This document shows positions 34,550-42,494 of a stretch of DNA of 64,000 bases, in pieces. Position 1 is the first letter of the stretch. Each line of letters begins with the position of its first letter. Under the pieces are notes generated by a model, which was given only the letters and a program-made list of their open reading frames with translations, made no database searches and had not been told where the DNA came from. Origin of the DNA: AP-15 sp963700195 (lineage in GTDB: Bacteria > Pseudomonadota > Alphaproteobacteria > ATCC43930 > CGMCC-115725). The DNA lies in NCBI GenBank assembly GCA_963700195.1, contig CAVOWQ010000010.1, positions 62,001 through 126,000 on the forward strand, read 5' to 3'. A program made the position numbers and the translations under genes.

Positions 34550-35865
34550 GATCGTGTTCTCGCCTTCTCCGGCTCGTCGGGAAGCTTGGCCGGGGCGGCA
34601 CCCGGAGCAGCCGGAGGGCTGCCCAGGCGCTCCGTCAGCAGCTCCTGAACGTGGTCGAGCGCCGCTTCCGCGGCGAGCCGTTCGCGGGCCATGAGCAGCC
34701 AAGGGCGCGCCGCCTCGGCGTCTGCCCCGGTCAGCGGCTCGAGCGCCGCCACCGCGCCCGCCAGATCGCCGCGGGCAAGCGCGGTTTGGGCGGCGGCGAC
34801 CACCCCCTCGGACCCCCCGTCGGACCCCCCGCCGGACCCTGTGTGCGATGGACCATCGATGCGGCGGATCGTCACCAGGCCGCGCAACCGGGCGAGGGTC
34901 TGCTCGCGCCAATCCGAGTGGACGGCAGGTTCGCTCGCCACGGCCATCCGGCCGGCCAACTCGGCCAAGCCTTTCACCAGAACGGCTCGGCTTGCCACGC
35001 CGTTTCGAGCGGGTTCGGCGAGCGGCTCGGCAGCGGCGGCGAGGTCGGAACCCCGAGCGAACTTGACGAACGCATCGAACTCGGTCGGAAACGGCCGTGC
35101 CTGCTCGATCGCCTCGCGCATTTGTCCCAGCAGCAGCGCCAACATCCCGTCGGCCCGAAGCTCGGCCCTGTTTTGCGACTGTGCCTCGCGCTCGAGCGCC
35201 GCCACTCGGTCCGCGAGTTCGCCTTCGACCTTGCCGACGCGGGAGAGCTCCTGCTGCATATCCTTCGAAGCGGCAGTTTCGCTCGCCATCCGCGAAGCGG
35301 ATTGGGTTTCGATCGCAGCGAGCCGCTGCTCGAGTTGCTGCACACCGGCCCGGATCGGGCCGAGGTCGGGTTTGCCAGCGGCCTCGAGTTGATCGACGCG
35401 GCGCCCCAGCGCGCCCACAGCCGAATTGATCGCATCGGTATCGACGCTCGGGGGCGTCGGCCGCTTCTCTAGCGAGGTCAGCCGCGAGTCGAGCTGGTCG
35501 ACACGGCGCGACAATGCGCTGATCGCCGATTGGACGGCATCGATGCCCGTGTTGGGTGCGACGGGACGCGCCTCGACCGCCGCCACCCGCGCCGCGAGCG
35601 CCGCGTATTCGTCGCGGTTCTCGCCCCACGGGAGGAGCGGCTCGATTTGCGGCGCCCAAAAAGGCGACAGGGCAACGCCGGCGAGGATCAGGATCAGCAA
35701 ACCCGCCAGCCACACCGCCGCTCGAGCGCCTCTACGGGGAGATTCAAAGCGAGGTACCGGGGGAGATTCACCGGGCCTCGCCGGTTCGACCGCCGGCGTC
35801 GAGCCCGGCTCCACAGGCACCGCGCCGCCTTCTGCCGGGCCCTCTTCGCTCTCCCGTTCTGACAT
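34546..35865 (-). CDS. Mitofilin-family inner-membrane protein
   Basis: This 439-residue protein has a disordered proline/glutamate-rich N-terminus, one membrane helix (AAVWLAGLLILILAGVALSP) and a long periplasmic coiled coil with repeated VDQLDSRLTSLEKR-type heptads, then a C-terminal helical domain. This matches the bacterial mitofilin homologues fused or adjacent to tetrapyrrole genes in alphaproteobacteria, which shape intracytoplasmic membranes. ATG 35865 fits the family; the frame extends to 35925. It lies seven bases after hemD and overlaps hemY. Confidence 0.85.
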   Translation of the reverse strand: MSERESEEGPAEGGAVPVEPGSTPAVEPARPGESPPVPRFESPRRGARAAVWLAGLLILILAGVALSPFWAPQIEPLLPWGENRDEYAALAARVAAVEARPVAPNTGIDAVQSAISALSRRVDQLDSRLTSLEKRPTPPSVDTDAINSAVGALGRRVDQLEAAGKPDLGPIRAGVQQLEQRLAAIETQSASRMASETAASKDMQQELSRVGKVEGELADRVAALEREAQSQNRAELRADGMLALLLGQMREAIEQARPFPTEFDAFVKFARGSDLAAAAEPLAEPARNGVASRAVLVKGLAELAGRMAVASEPAVHSDWREQTLARLRGLVTIRRIDGPSHTGSGGGSDGGSEGVVAAAQTALARGDLAGAVAALEPLTGADAEAARPWLLMARERLAAEAALDHVQELLTERLGSPPAAPGAAPAKLPDEPEKARTRS

Positions 35866-35872
35866 CGTTCCG

Positions 35873-36625
35873 TTATTCCTGATCAATCTCGCGCCGTCGA
35901 CCGAGCACTTGGTCGAGCGCATCAAGCAAGGCCGGCTGATTAGGGCGCTCGGCTATGCGCCTGTCATGCCACGGCAGTCCGGCGAGGGCAGCATCGGCAG
36001 CCCCGCTGATCGATAGCGCGGTAACCTTTGCGCAGCACTCGGTGACCCCGGCGACATCGGCGAGCCTAGCAAAAATCGCCGCAGTCCGCGGAGAGAAAAA
36101 CAGCGCGAAGGCGATCGCACCCGCGCGCAAGCTGTCGACTGCCGCCGGGCTCAGCGCAGCCGCCGCCCGAGCCTCATAGAGGATACGTCTCTCGACGGTA
36201 AATCCCTGCGCACGCAACAAGCCGGCAAGATCGCCGGCAACGACATTTCCGGCGACATGCAACAGCGGCCCGTTTTGCGGGCGCAGCCGCGCCGCCGCCA
36301 AGCGGGCGAGATCTCCGACGTCGCCCGCGGCGCTCTCGACACGATCGAAACCTTCGGCGCGCGCACGCGCCGCCGTCGCGTCACCGACCGCCAACAGCGG
36401 CACACGGCGCTCGCCGCTCGCCCGCGCCAGGGCTCGAACCCCGTTGGCGCTGGTGCACAGGATGGCTTGTACCCCGTTCAGGTCGAGCGCCTCCGGCACC
36501 TGGCAATGGATCTCCATCAAGGGTTCGACAAGCGCCTCGATGGCCCGGCTTGCCAAGGCCGCGATCAAGCTCTCCGCATCTTCGCGAGGCCGTGTGACCA
36601 GCGCGCGCAAACCCGGCTTCTCCAT
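35873..36625 (-). CDS. hemD: Uroporphyrinogen-III synthase
   Basis: This 250-residue cytoplasmic enzyme closes and inverts ring D of hydroxymethylbilane to give uroporphyrinogen III. Evidence includes ALVTRPREDAESLIAAL at the N-terminus, AILCTSANGVRALAR near residue 53, and FFSPRTAAIFARL in the second domain, with the two-lobed length typical of the family. It heads the hemD - mitofilin - hemY unit on the minus strand. hemC is not in the immediate upstream sequence. Confidence 0.9.
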   Translation of the reverse strand: MEKPGLRALVTRPREDAESLIAALASRAIEALVEPLMEIHCQVPEALDLNGVQAILCTSANGVRALARASGERRVPLLAVGDATAARARAEGFDRVESAAGDVGDLARLAAARLRPQNGPLLHVAGNVVAGDLAGLLRAQGFTVERRILYEARAAAALSPAAVDSLRAGAIAFALFFSPRTAAIFARLADVAGVTECCAKVTALSISGAADAALAGLPWHDRRIAERPNQPALLDALDQVLGRRREIDQE

Positions 36626-36726
36626 CCAATCCCGCCTACCCTCGGTACCCGCCTGCCCCTCGGTAATAGCCGCGCGCGACCAACTGATCCATAATGACGC
36701 TCTGGATACCTGGGATCATAATAGGA

Positions 36727-37446
36727 ATGCGGGAGAGGATGCCGAGCGGAGCGAGGCGCCGGGTGAGGGTACTTCTCGCGATCGCCGTCGCGCTGTTCGC
36801 GTCGGCCCACGCGCTGGCGCAGGATGCGGACCAACGCATGACGGTGCTCCATCTCAGCCAGACGGCGGAGCGCTCGGTAATCCGCGACCTGTTGCGCATC
36901 GAGCTCAGGGTCGAGGAGACCGGGGCGGATGCCCGCTCGGTCCAGGCGGCGATCAATCGACGGATGGCCGCGGCGCTCGATCGCGCGCGGCAGGTGCAGG
37001 GCGTGCGGGTCGAGACCGGCTCCTACAATGTCGGCGAGGAGCGCCCGCAGAACGGCCCCACCCGCTGGCGCGGCAGCCAATCGGTGATTTTGACCGGGAA
37101 AGACGCGGATTCGATGCTGAAGCTGGCCGGTGCGCTGCAATCCGATGGTCTGTCGACCTCGTCCCTGACCTACGATATTTCGCCCGAGACGGTCCGCGGC
37201 GCCGAGGAGGATCTGACCGCCGAGGCCCTTGCCGCGCTCGACCATCGTGCCGCCTCGATTGCCGACCGCATGCATCTGGCCGTCGTTCGGTTCCGTGATG
37301 TGCGCGTCGGCAATGCCGAAACCGGCGGCAGGCCGGCGCCGCGTCTTGCCGCGATGGCAATGGCGGCGCCGGTCGCCGAGCCCGGCGAAGCGATGGTCCG
37401 GGTGACGATCGAAGCCGAGCTGCTTCTTGCTCCGCCGCGGCCGTAA
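36727..37446 (+). CDS. SIMPL (DUF541) periplasmic protein whose 5' end lies in a palindromic repeat
   Basis: The protein has a signal peptide (VLLAIAVALFASAHALAQ) and then the SIMPL fold: VLHLSQTAERSVIRDLLRIE, RVETGSYNV, YDISPETVRGAEEDLTAEAL, and a C-terminal APVAEPGEAMVRVTIEAEL. The function is unknown; relatives occur in envelope stress and surface binding. The first ~12 residues (ERMPSGARRRVRV) are encoded by a copy of the GAGAGG...GCCGAGCG...GGGTGAGGGTA repeat, so the annotated start (ATG 36727, 36739 or an upstream ATG at 36694) depends on that insertion. Confidence 0.82.
   Translation: MRERMPSGARRRVRVLLAIAVALFASAHALAQDADQRMTVLHLSQTAERSVIRDLLRIELRVEETGADARSVQAAINRRMAAALDRARQVQGVRVETGSYNVGEERPQNGPTRWRGSQSVILTGKDADSMLKLAGALQSDGLSTSSLTYDISPETVRGAEEDLTAEALAALDHRAASIADRMHLAVVRFRDVRVGNAETGGRPAPRLAAMAMAAPVAEPGEAMVRVTIEAELLLAPPRP
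36729..36772. repeat. Dispersed repeat fragment inside the SIMPL gene start
   Basis: GGGAGAGGATGCCGAGCG followed by GAGCGAGGCGCCGGGTGAGG matches half of the palindromic element at 56475-56530, apart from small changes. It occupies the 5' coding end of the SIMPL gene. Confidence 0.7.
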
Positions 37447-37458
37447 GAAAGACCTGGC

Positions 37459-38094
37459 GTGAGGCTTCCGGTTCCGCCGCTGCTGGTCATATCGGACCGC
37501 CGGCAGGCGGGCCAGCCGCTCGAAGAGCTCGCCGAGGCGATCTTTGCCGGCGGTTGCCGGTGGCTCAGCCTGCGCGAGAAGGATCTGCCGCCAGCCGAAC
37601 GCCGCGCCTTGCTGAGCGCCCTGGTGATGCGCGGCCGCCGCTGGGGAGCAACCGTGACCGTTCACGAGGATATCGACGCGGCGGTGATGGCCGGCGCGGA
37701 CGGGGTGCATCTGCCGAGCACCGGGAGCCCCGCAGCCGCCCGCGCCCGACTTCCCGGCGGGCTGATCGGCGCATCGGCGCATTCCGCCGAGGAAGCCTCG
37801 GCGCTGCTCGGTTCGGGCGCCGATTACGTCACCATCAGCCCGGTTTTCATCACCGCCAGCAAGCCCGGCTACGGCCCGGCGATCGGTCTCGGCGGTTTGG
37901 CCGAGATCGTCGCGCAGGTACCGGGCCCGGTAATTGCGCTCGGCGGGATAAATGCTGCGACCGCACCGCTCTGCTTGTCCGCCGAAGCGCGCGGAGTTGC
38001 GGTCATGGGCGAGGTGATGCGGGCCACAGACCCGCAGTCCGTGGTGGAGGCCATGCTGGCGGCAATCTCCGATCCCAATAAAATTTGTGGTTAA
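37459..38094 (+). CDS. Thiamine-phosphate synthase-like protein (ThiE/TenI family)
   Basis: This 211-residue TIM barrel has LLVISDRRQAG at strand 1, CRWLSLREKDLPPAERRAL, VHEDIDAAVMAGADGVHLPS, GASAHSAEEAS, YVTISPVF and ALGGINAATAPL. These are the ThiE phosphate and pyrophosphate binding motifs in order. ThiE couples the pyrimidine and thiazole phosphates of thiamine; TenI paralogs isomerise the thiazole. No other thi gene is adjacent, so I do not choose between them. The start is GTG at 37459. Confidence 0.82.
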   Translation: MRLPVPPLLVISDRRQAGQPLEELAEAIFAGGCRWLSLREKDLPPAERRALLSALVMRGRRWGATVTVHEDIDAAVMAGADGVHLPSTGSPAAARARLPGGLIGASAHSAEEASALLGSGADYVTISPVFITASKPGYGPAIGLGGLAEIVAQVPGPVIALGGINAATAPLCLSAEARGVAVMGEVMRATDPQSVVEAMLAAISDPNKICG

Positions 38095-38158
38095 AGGGAG
38101 TAATTCGACTTGCCTTCTCGTTATGCCTTCAGGTGACAAGCATCGAGGAGGTAAAGCG

Positions 38159-38371
38159 ATGAGGAAATTCGTCCTGGCGACGCTCGCCGCCTTGGCGATC
38201 GGAACCGCTGCCTTCGCTCAACCGGCAGAAGCGCGGTGCTGGTGGAACGGATACTCTTGGCATTGCTGGGGTGGACCGCATGCCTGGAGGTGGCGTCATC
38301 ATCATCCTTACTGGCGTCATTACGGATGGGGCTATGGCCCCCATTGGCATCACGCCTGGTACTATCGCTAA
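38159..38371 (+). CDS. Small secreted His/Trp/Tyr-rich protein
   Basis: This 70-residue product begins at ATG 38159 after GAGG. A signal peptide (FVLATLAALAIGTAAFAQPA) precedes a mature part rich in aromatic and histidine residues (RWRHHHPYWRHYGWGYG and similar). No catalytic motif is visible. Metal binding through histidines is possible. A good terminator follows at 38383, so this is a stand-alone unit. Confidence 0.7.
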   Translation: MRKFVLATLAALAIGTAAFAQPAEARCWWNGYSWHCWGGPHAWRWRHHHPYWRHYGWGYGPHWHHAWYYR

Positions 38372-38382
38372 TTGACAATGGT

Positions 38383-38430
38383 GCATCCTCGCCCTCCCAA
38401 CCGGGGTTAGGGCGAGGATGCCGCTGTTTT
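38383..38430 (+). terminator. Rho-independent-like terminator
   Basis: A perfect 13-base inverted repeat, GCATCCTCGCCCT at 38383-38395 and AGGGCGAGGATGC at 38409-38421, is followed by CGCTGTTTT. It lies just after the small His/Trp-rich gene. Confidence 0.75.
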
Positions 38431-38522
38431 CGCTGTTATTTGCAGCGAATTAACAGCTAGCGTTCATAGGTCACGATCGGGAATATTAGCATATCGATAC
38501 GAAAATCGCAACAACATTCTCC

Positions 38523-40019
38523 CTACCGCCGCAGGACTGCAGTTCCGGCGGTGGTGCCGGCGATCTTGCCGAATACCGAGCCGGAAACCAGGCCAGTGCC
38601 GCCGGGGTAGTTGAAATAGAAGAGGCCGCCGACGAGCTCGCCCGCGGCGTAGAGGCCGGGGATCGGCTTTTGCGCGGTGTCGAGCACCCGCCCGTCGGTG
38701 TCGATGCGCAAGCCGCCAAAGGTGAAGGTGACGCCGCAGGTCGTGCAATAGGCCTCGAAGGGCGGCTTTTCGATCGGCATCGCCCAGTTGGTCTTGTCGA
38801 TCGCGAGGCCCTTGGTGGTGCGCCCGTCCTTGACCGTCGGGTTGTAGGGGATGTCGCGCTGCACCGCGGCGTTGTACTCGCGGACGGTTTCGAGAAACCG
38901 CGCCTTATCGACCGGCGCGTATTCGGCCATCTTGTCGGCCAGCCCCTCGATCGTGTCGGCGGTGACCTTGGTCACCTGGCGGATGCGGTACTCGTCGCGC
39001 TGCAGGTGCACGACCTGCTGGTCGAAGATCTGCCAGGCGAACTGATGCGGCTGGTTGAGGATCTCGCGGCCGTATTTGGCATAGGTGTAGTTGCGGAAAT
39101 CGGCGCCTTCGTCGCAGAACCGCACGCCGTCGGCATTGACCATGATGGCGAACGGGTAGCTGTGCTTCTGGAAATTGTCGCCGACCGCGAGGTCGCCGAA
39201 TTCGGGCGCGTTGTAGTCCCAGCCGACCGCGTGGCAGCCGGACCAGTTGCCGTAGGGCATCGCGCCGATGTCGAGCGCCATCTTGATGCCGGCGCCGGTG
39301 TTGAAGCGGGTGCCGCGCACCTTGGCGAGGTCCCAGCCGGGGCCGAGATAGCGGGTGCGCATCTCGGCATTGGCCTCGAACCCGCCGCTGGCGAGGATGA
39401 CGGCCTTGGCCGGGATCCGCGTGGTCTTGCCCTCGACCTTGGCGACGACGCCGTGCACGCCGTCATCGTCGGCGATCAGCGCCTCGCCGCGCGCCTCGTA
39501 GGCGACCTGGATCTGCCGCTCCTCGGCCGCCTTGAAGAGCCCCTCGACAAGCCCCGGCCCGCCGCCCCAGGCTTCGAGCGCAAGCCCGCCCCAGAACACG
39601 AACTTGCCTTCATGCTTGAAGGCCTGGCGCGAATACATCGGCGCAAAGCGGATGCCCTGGCTGCGCATCCACAGCAGCGTCTCCTGGCTCTTCGTGACGA
39701 GCAGCTCGGCCATGTCGGGATTGCTGCGATAGTCGGTCAGCCGCCCGAGATCGTCGTAATACTGGTCGGTGGTATAGGTCCCGAAATCGCTGGTCGCGAG
39801 CTCGGTCTCGCTGAGGTCGCAGAGCTTCAGGAGGTCGTCGACGCCGTTATAGACAAACCGCAGCGCCCCCGCGGTAAACCGGCTGTTGCCGCCGCGCTCG
39901 TCAAACGGCGCCGCTTCGAGAACGAGCACCCGAGCCCCCTCCCCGCGCGCCGCCAGCGCCGCACACATGCCGGCATTGCCGGCCCCGACGACGACGACAT
40001 CGAATTCGCCCGCAATCAT
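38523..40019 (-). CDS. FAD-dependent dehydrogenase, tricarballylate dehydrogenase (TcuA/CobZ)-like
   Basis: This 498-residue flavoprotein starts at ATG 40019 after GGAGGGAACG. The N-terminal FAD motif is FDVVVVGAGNAGMCAALAAR. It also has a GGNSRFTAGALRFVY motif, GGFEANAEMRTRYLGPGWD near residue 220 and a C-terminal GLYAAGELVGGLFYFNYPGG. This arrangement belongs to the fumarate reductase/succinate dehydrogenase flavoprotein group and its TcuA-like branch. The substrate is uncertain. No TcuB-like iron-sulfur partner is adjacent. Confidence 0.85.
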   Translation of the reverse strand: MIAGEFDVVVVGAGNAGMCAALAARGEGARVLVLEAAPFDERGGNSRFTAGALRFVYNGVDDLLKLCDLSETELATSDFGTYTTDQYYDDLGRLTDYRSNPDMAELLVTKSQETLLWMRSQGIRFAPMYSRQAFKHEGKFVFWGGLALEAWGGGPGLVEGLFKAAEERQIQVAYEARGEALIADDDGVHGVVAKVEGKTTRIPAKAVILASGGFEANAEMRTRYLGPGWDLAKVRGTRFNTGAGIKMALDIGAMPYGNWSGCHAVGWDYNAPEFGDLAVGDNFQKHSYPFAIMVNADGVRFCDEGADFRNYTYAKYGREILNQPHQFAWQIFDQQVVHLQRDEYRIRQVTKVTADTIEGLADKMAEYAPVDKARFLETVREYNAAVQRDIPYNPTVKDGRTTKGLAIDKTNWAMPIEKPPFEAYCTTCGVTFTFGGLRIDTDGRVLDTAQKPIPGLYAAGELVGGLFYFNYPGGTGLVSGSVFGKIAGTTAGTAVLRR

Positions 40020-40193
40020 CTCGTTCCCTCCGCGTTCATTCGCTGCGGAGGGAGTAGCGCGGCGACGCCGGAATGGCAAGTACGGTGCGGCAGCGGAGAA
40101 GCATTGACCGGCTGTCACGGACAACGCTTTACGGAAAATTCTCGAATCCTATGATACCTTTCGGATCATCCAACGCATCGTTGTCAGGTCGCC

Positions 40194-40689
40194 ATGGAGT
40201 TGATGCCACAGGTGAAGGTGACCCGCCGTTACCACCTGCTCCGCGCGCCGGAAAAACAGCAGCACGACACGTGTCTACACATGATCGCGACGGCCGGTGA
40301 CACAACTACGTTTGGGATGCTGTACCTTATTGATGATGGCTACATAAAGGTTGGTGTCGCCGATCCGCAATCGACACGGCAATCTGCAGACGGGAAATCC
40401 ACGGTTTATCCGTATTGTCACGCTCTGCTTCTTCTTCAGCCGCGAAGTGGCGCTTCTGGTGGAGACGGAGTTAAAGCGCCGGCACGCCGCGCGACGGGCT
40501 GGTGGCGGCACGGAGTGGTTCAATGTTCGCCAAGAAGAGTTACGCAGAGACATTATCGCCGTAGCGCACGAAATGGCGTTAAACGGTGTTCTCCACAGAC
40601 GACCGATCGGAGACCAAGCGCGGTGGGATCAGCTGCGGCGCCGGACAGGCGGCCCGGAGAAGCTGGAGGGCGGCTTCGGAGAGCGATGA
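40194..40689 (+). pseudogene. GIY-YIG nuclease-like gene broken by a frameshift
   Basis: The first frame encodes TFGMLYLIDDGYIKVGVADP and SADGKSTVYPYCHA, a GIY-YIG-type core (GMLYLI...YIKVG). Near 40435 one extra base shifts the frame, and the next reads FFFSREVALLVETELKRRHA followed by GGTEWFNVRQEELRRDIIAV, the expected continuation with a conserved FN motif. Read together, the two parts make one domain of about 130 residues. The frameshift leaves it inactive unless it is an assembly error. Confidence 0.6.
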
Positions 40690-40768
40690 TGGGTTTCGCT
40701 GGGCTCAACCCATCCTACAAATACTACAAATACTTAACTACAAATACTTAATAGCTACAAATACTTAA
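40688..40768. repeat. Half palindrome followed by short tandem repeats (CTACAAATACTTAA)
   Basis: GATGGGTTTCGC...CAACCCATCCTAC (40688-40718) repeats part of the element at 2168-2244. It runs directly into four copies of an A/T-rich unit, CTACAAATACT(TAA), up to 40768. Confidence 0.75.
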
Positions 40769-40898
40769 CAGCCGCCACCCGCACGGCCGGCTCAGTGCGG
40801 CGCACATGACGGCATTGCCAGCCCAACCACGATGACATCGAACTCGCCCGCTATCATCCCATTCCCGCGCGATGGCGACGTCGATGGCAAGCGCCCTC

Positions 40899-41110
40899 CT
40901 AGGGGTACGCCTGTCCCAGGCTCGTGTACGGCGCATAGTGAAAACCGCCGCGGCTGGGGTTTATCTGTCCGACATTAATGTTCGGCCCATCGTAAAACCC
41001 GCCGCCCGGATTGGGTCCCGCGTCGGCGTCCCCGACCGCGACGACCCTGCGCATCCGGCGAGCAGCATCGCCAAACAAATAACGGCTAGTGCACTTTTGA
41101 GGTCGTTCAT
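40899..41110 (-). pseudogene. Small lipoprotein gene with a one-base frameshift
   Basis: From ATG 41110 the frame encodes NDLKSALAVICLAMLLAGCAG, a lipoprotein signal with lipobox LAGC. Near 41035 a missing base, probably G in a GGGG run, shifts the frame. The alternative frame then reads DADAGPNPGGGFYDGPNINV and ends RGGFHYAPYTSLGQAYP before TAG at 40899-40901. The joined product would be about 70 residues. In the uncorrected frame translation stops at 40961. Confidence 0.55.
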
Positions 41111-41464
41111 TGGTCTCTCTCGGTAAATTCGGGGGGCGACGCCAATCGGCCGCTCACTGCGACAGGTGGCCCGGGTGGCATCTTCGAACAGAGATCCCCG
41201 GAGCTGCAGATCCTCTGCGAGGAAAACTCGTTCGCGCCCTCCGATCAGGTAAGCCGCGTTCCGGCTGCGTCAAATTAAGTCGGGTAAATCTTAGTAAATT
41301 TTGGAATCAGGCATTGACACGTCAACTGAACCGGCGGCGCTGCGCTGCAATGGAAGGTCCACGCCGATCCGACCGGCGCGCGACACTAACCAAAACTACA
41401 TAATTGAGCGTTAGTCATTTAAAGAAATCCGTCGTAACTCCCCATATCCCGAAAGGAAAGTGTC
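41111..41464. other. Intergenic region without a supported gene
   Basis: This 354-base interval between the lipoprotein and the small membrane protein has no frame with protein-like composition and no clear repeat. It is A/T-richer toward 41400-41460, where the promoter of the small membrane protein probably lies. Confidence 0.4.
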
Positions 41465-41635
41465 ATGGCTGATTTTTCCGCGGTTCTCAGAGATCGGGCC
41501 TCCGCCTCGCAGCAGAAGCGTGAGCCCACGAAACTCGAATGCGGTTTGCTCGGCGCCCTGCTCGCGTCGATCGCACTGGCGTTCTTGTTCTGGCTGGGTT
41601 TTCAGTTGTCTCTGATCACCCTATTTATCCGCTGA
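41465..41635 (+). CDS. Small single-pass membrane protein
   Basis: This 56-residue frame begins at ATG 41465 with GAAAGGAAAG just upstream. The N-terminal ~25 residues are polar (FSAVLRDRASASQQKREPTK). The C-terminal half is one hydrophobic helix (GALLASIALAFLFWLGFQLS) ending in IR. It is too small for default gene callers. The function is unknown. Confidence 0.6.
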   Translation: MADFSAVLRDRASASQQKREPTKLECGLLGALLASIALAFLFWLGFQLSLITLFIR

Positions 41636-41926
41636 TCGACAAACGGGCCGCCGCAAAGCTTTGCCGTTAACGAATTCCGCCGGCCGCCAGACGGAGCATC
41701 TCCACCAGGCCTTGGTCAACGGCTCTTCAATGGTCCCGAGCGCGCAAGTATGCAGACCCTTCTGCGGCCCCGAACTTCTCAAGCGATTGCAGACCCTTAC
41801 CGGCTCGTGCGGTGGGAACAATGGACCCGGCTTTTGCCGGGGAAGATGGGTGGCTCGGTTGCCGAATGATTCTTGCTCCGCCTCTCGGCTCTACCCATCC
41901 TGCAAATACTTCAGCGGGCCCGGTTT
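41636..41926. repeat. Intergenic segment with a GATGGGT/ACCCATC hairpin
   Basis: Inside this stretch, 41845-41912 begins GATGGGTGGCTCGG and ends TCTACCCATCCTGCAAATAC. It shares the outer arms and the CAAATACTT tail with the element at 40688-40768. No gene is visible. Confidence 0.5.
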
Positions 41927-42310
41927 TCAGCGCGGCGTCGGGTACTGCTCGGCACGGTAGGCGCGGCTCGTCGGGTTGAGCTTCAACGGCACCGGAGAGC
42001 CGAGCCACACCGCATAGCGCGAGTGGTCGTCATAGGAATTGTCGGTCAGCGGGTGGACGAGAACGTCGAGGCCCTGCCGGTTGAGCATCAGCCACGGCAC
42101 GATCTTCTCAAACTGCGCGGTCGTGAACATAAACCGAAACTGCGGAACCGGGTGCGGGCCCCTCGGCTCGTCGCTCAATTCCCTGACCTCGACCCCGAGC
42201 GCGCCGCCGATCGTTTCCCGCAATTGCGCGGCGCGCGCCCGGGTCGCGGGGTCGTAATAGACATGCGCGTGATAGCCGTCGATTTTGATTGGCTGGGTTG
42301 ATTCTGTCAT
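41927..42310 (-). CDS. DOPA 4,5-dioxygenase family protein
   Basis: This 127-residue protein has IDGYHAHVYYDPATRARA at the N-terminus, GPHPVPQFRFMFTTAQF near residue 50, and a central DVLVHPLTDNSYDDHSRYAVWLG. These histidines are those of the PF08883 fold. Plant and fungal members cleave DOPA; bacterial roles are mostly unknown. The length is full. Confidence 0.9.
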   Translation of the reverse strand: MTESTQPIKIDGYHAHVYYDPATRARAAQLRETIGGALGVEVRELSDEPRGPHPVPQFRFMFTTAQFEKIVPWLMLNRQGLDVLVHPLTDNSYDDHSRYAVWLGSPVPLKLNPTSRAYRAEQYPTPR

Positions 42311-42348
42311 TGTGACATCTCCGGTATTAAGAATTTAACAGAGCTGGA

Positions 42349-42490
42349 GGAGCGCAGCGCGTCCTTCGAGACGGCCGCGGAGCCTGTCCTCGGGCCGCGC
42401 GATGCGCGGACCCGGGGGCGACCTCCTCAGGATGAGGTGTTTTCTTCCTGCCATCAATAACTTGCCTCATCCTGAAGAGCCCCCGGCGCG
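42349..42490. repeat. Dispersed palindromic elements (CCTCATCCTGA family)
   Basis: GACCTCCTCAGGATGAGGTG at 42420-42439 and GCCTCATCCTGAAGAGCCCC at 42464-42483 are inverted copies, and 42349-42400 carries the TCCTTCGAGACGG arm of the same element. It lies between the DOPA dioxygenase-like and MFS genes. Confidence 0.65.
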
Positions 42491-42494
42491 TGAG

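Noticed and set aside
33206..35713. A single 835-codon minus-strand frame
   Set aside because: Its first half is an arginine-rich shadow of the mitofilin-like gene. Only the part after the GTG at 34549 is real (HemY).
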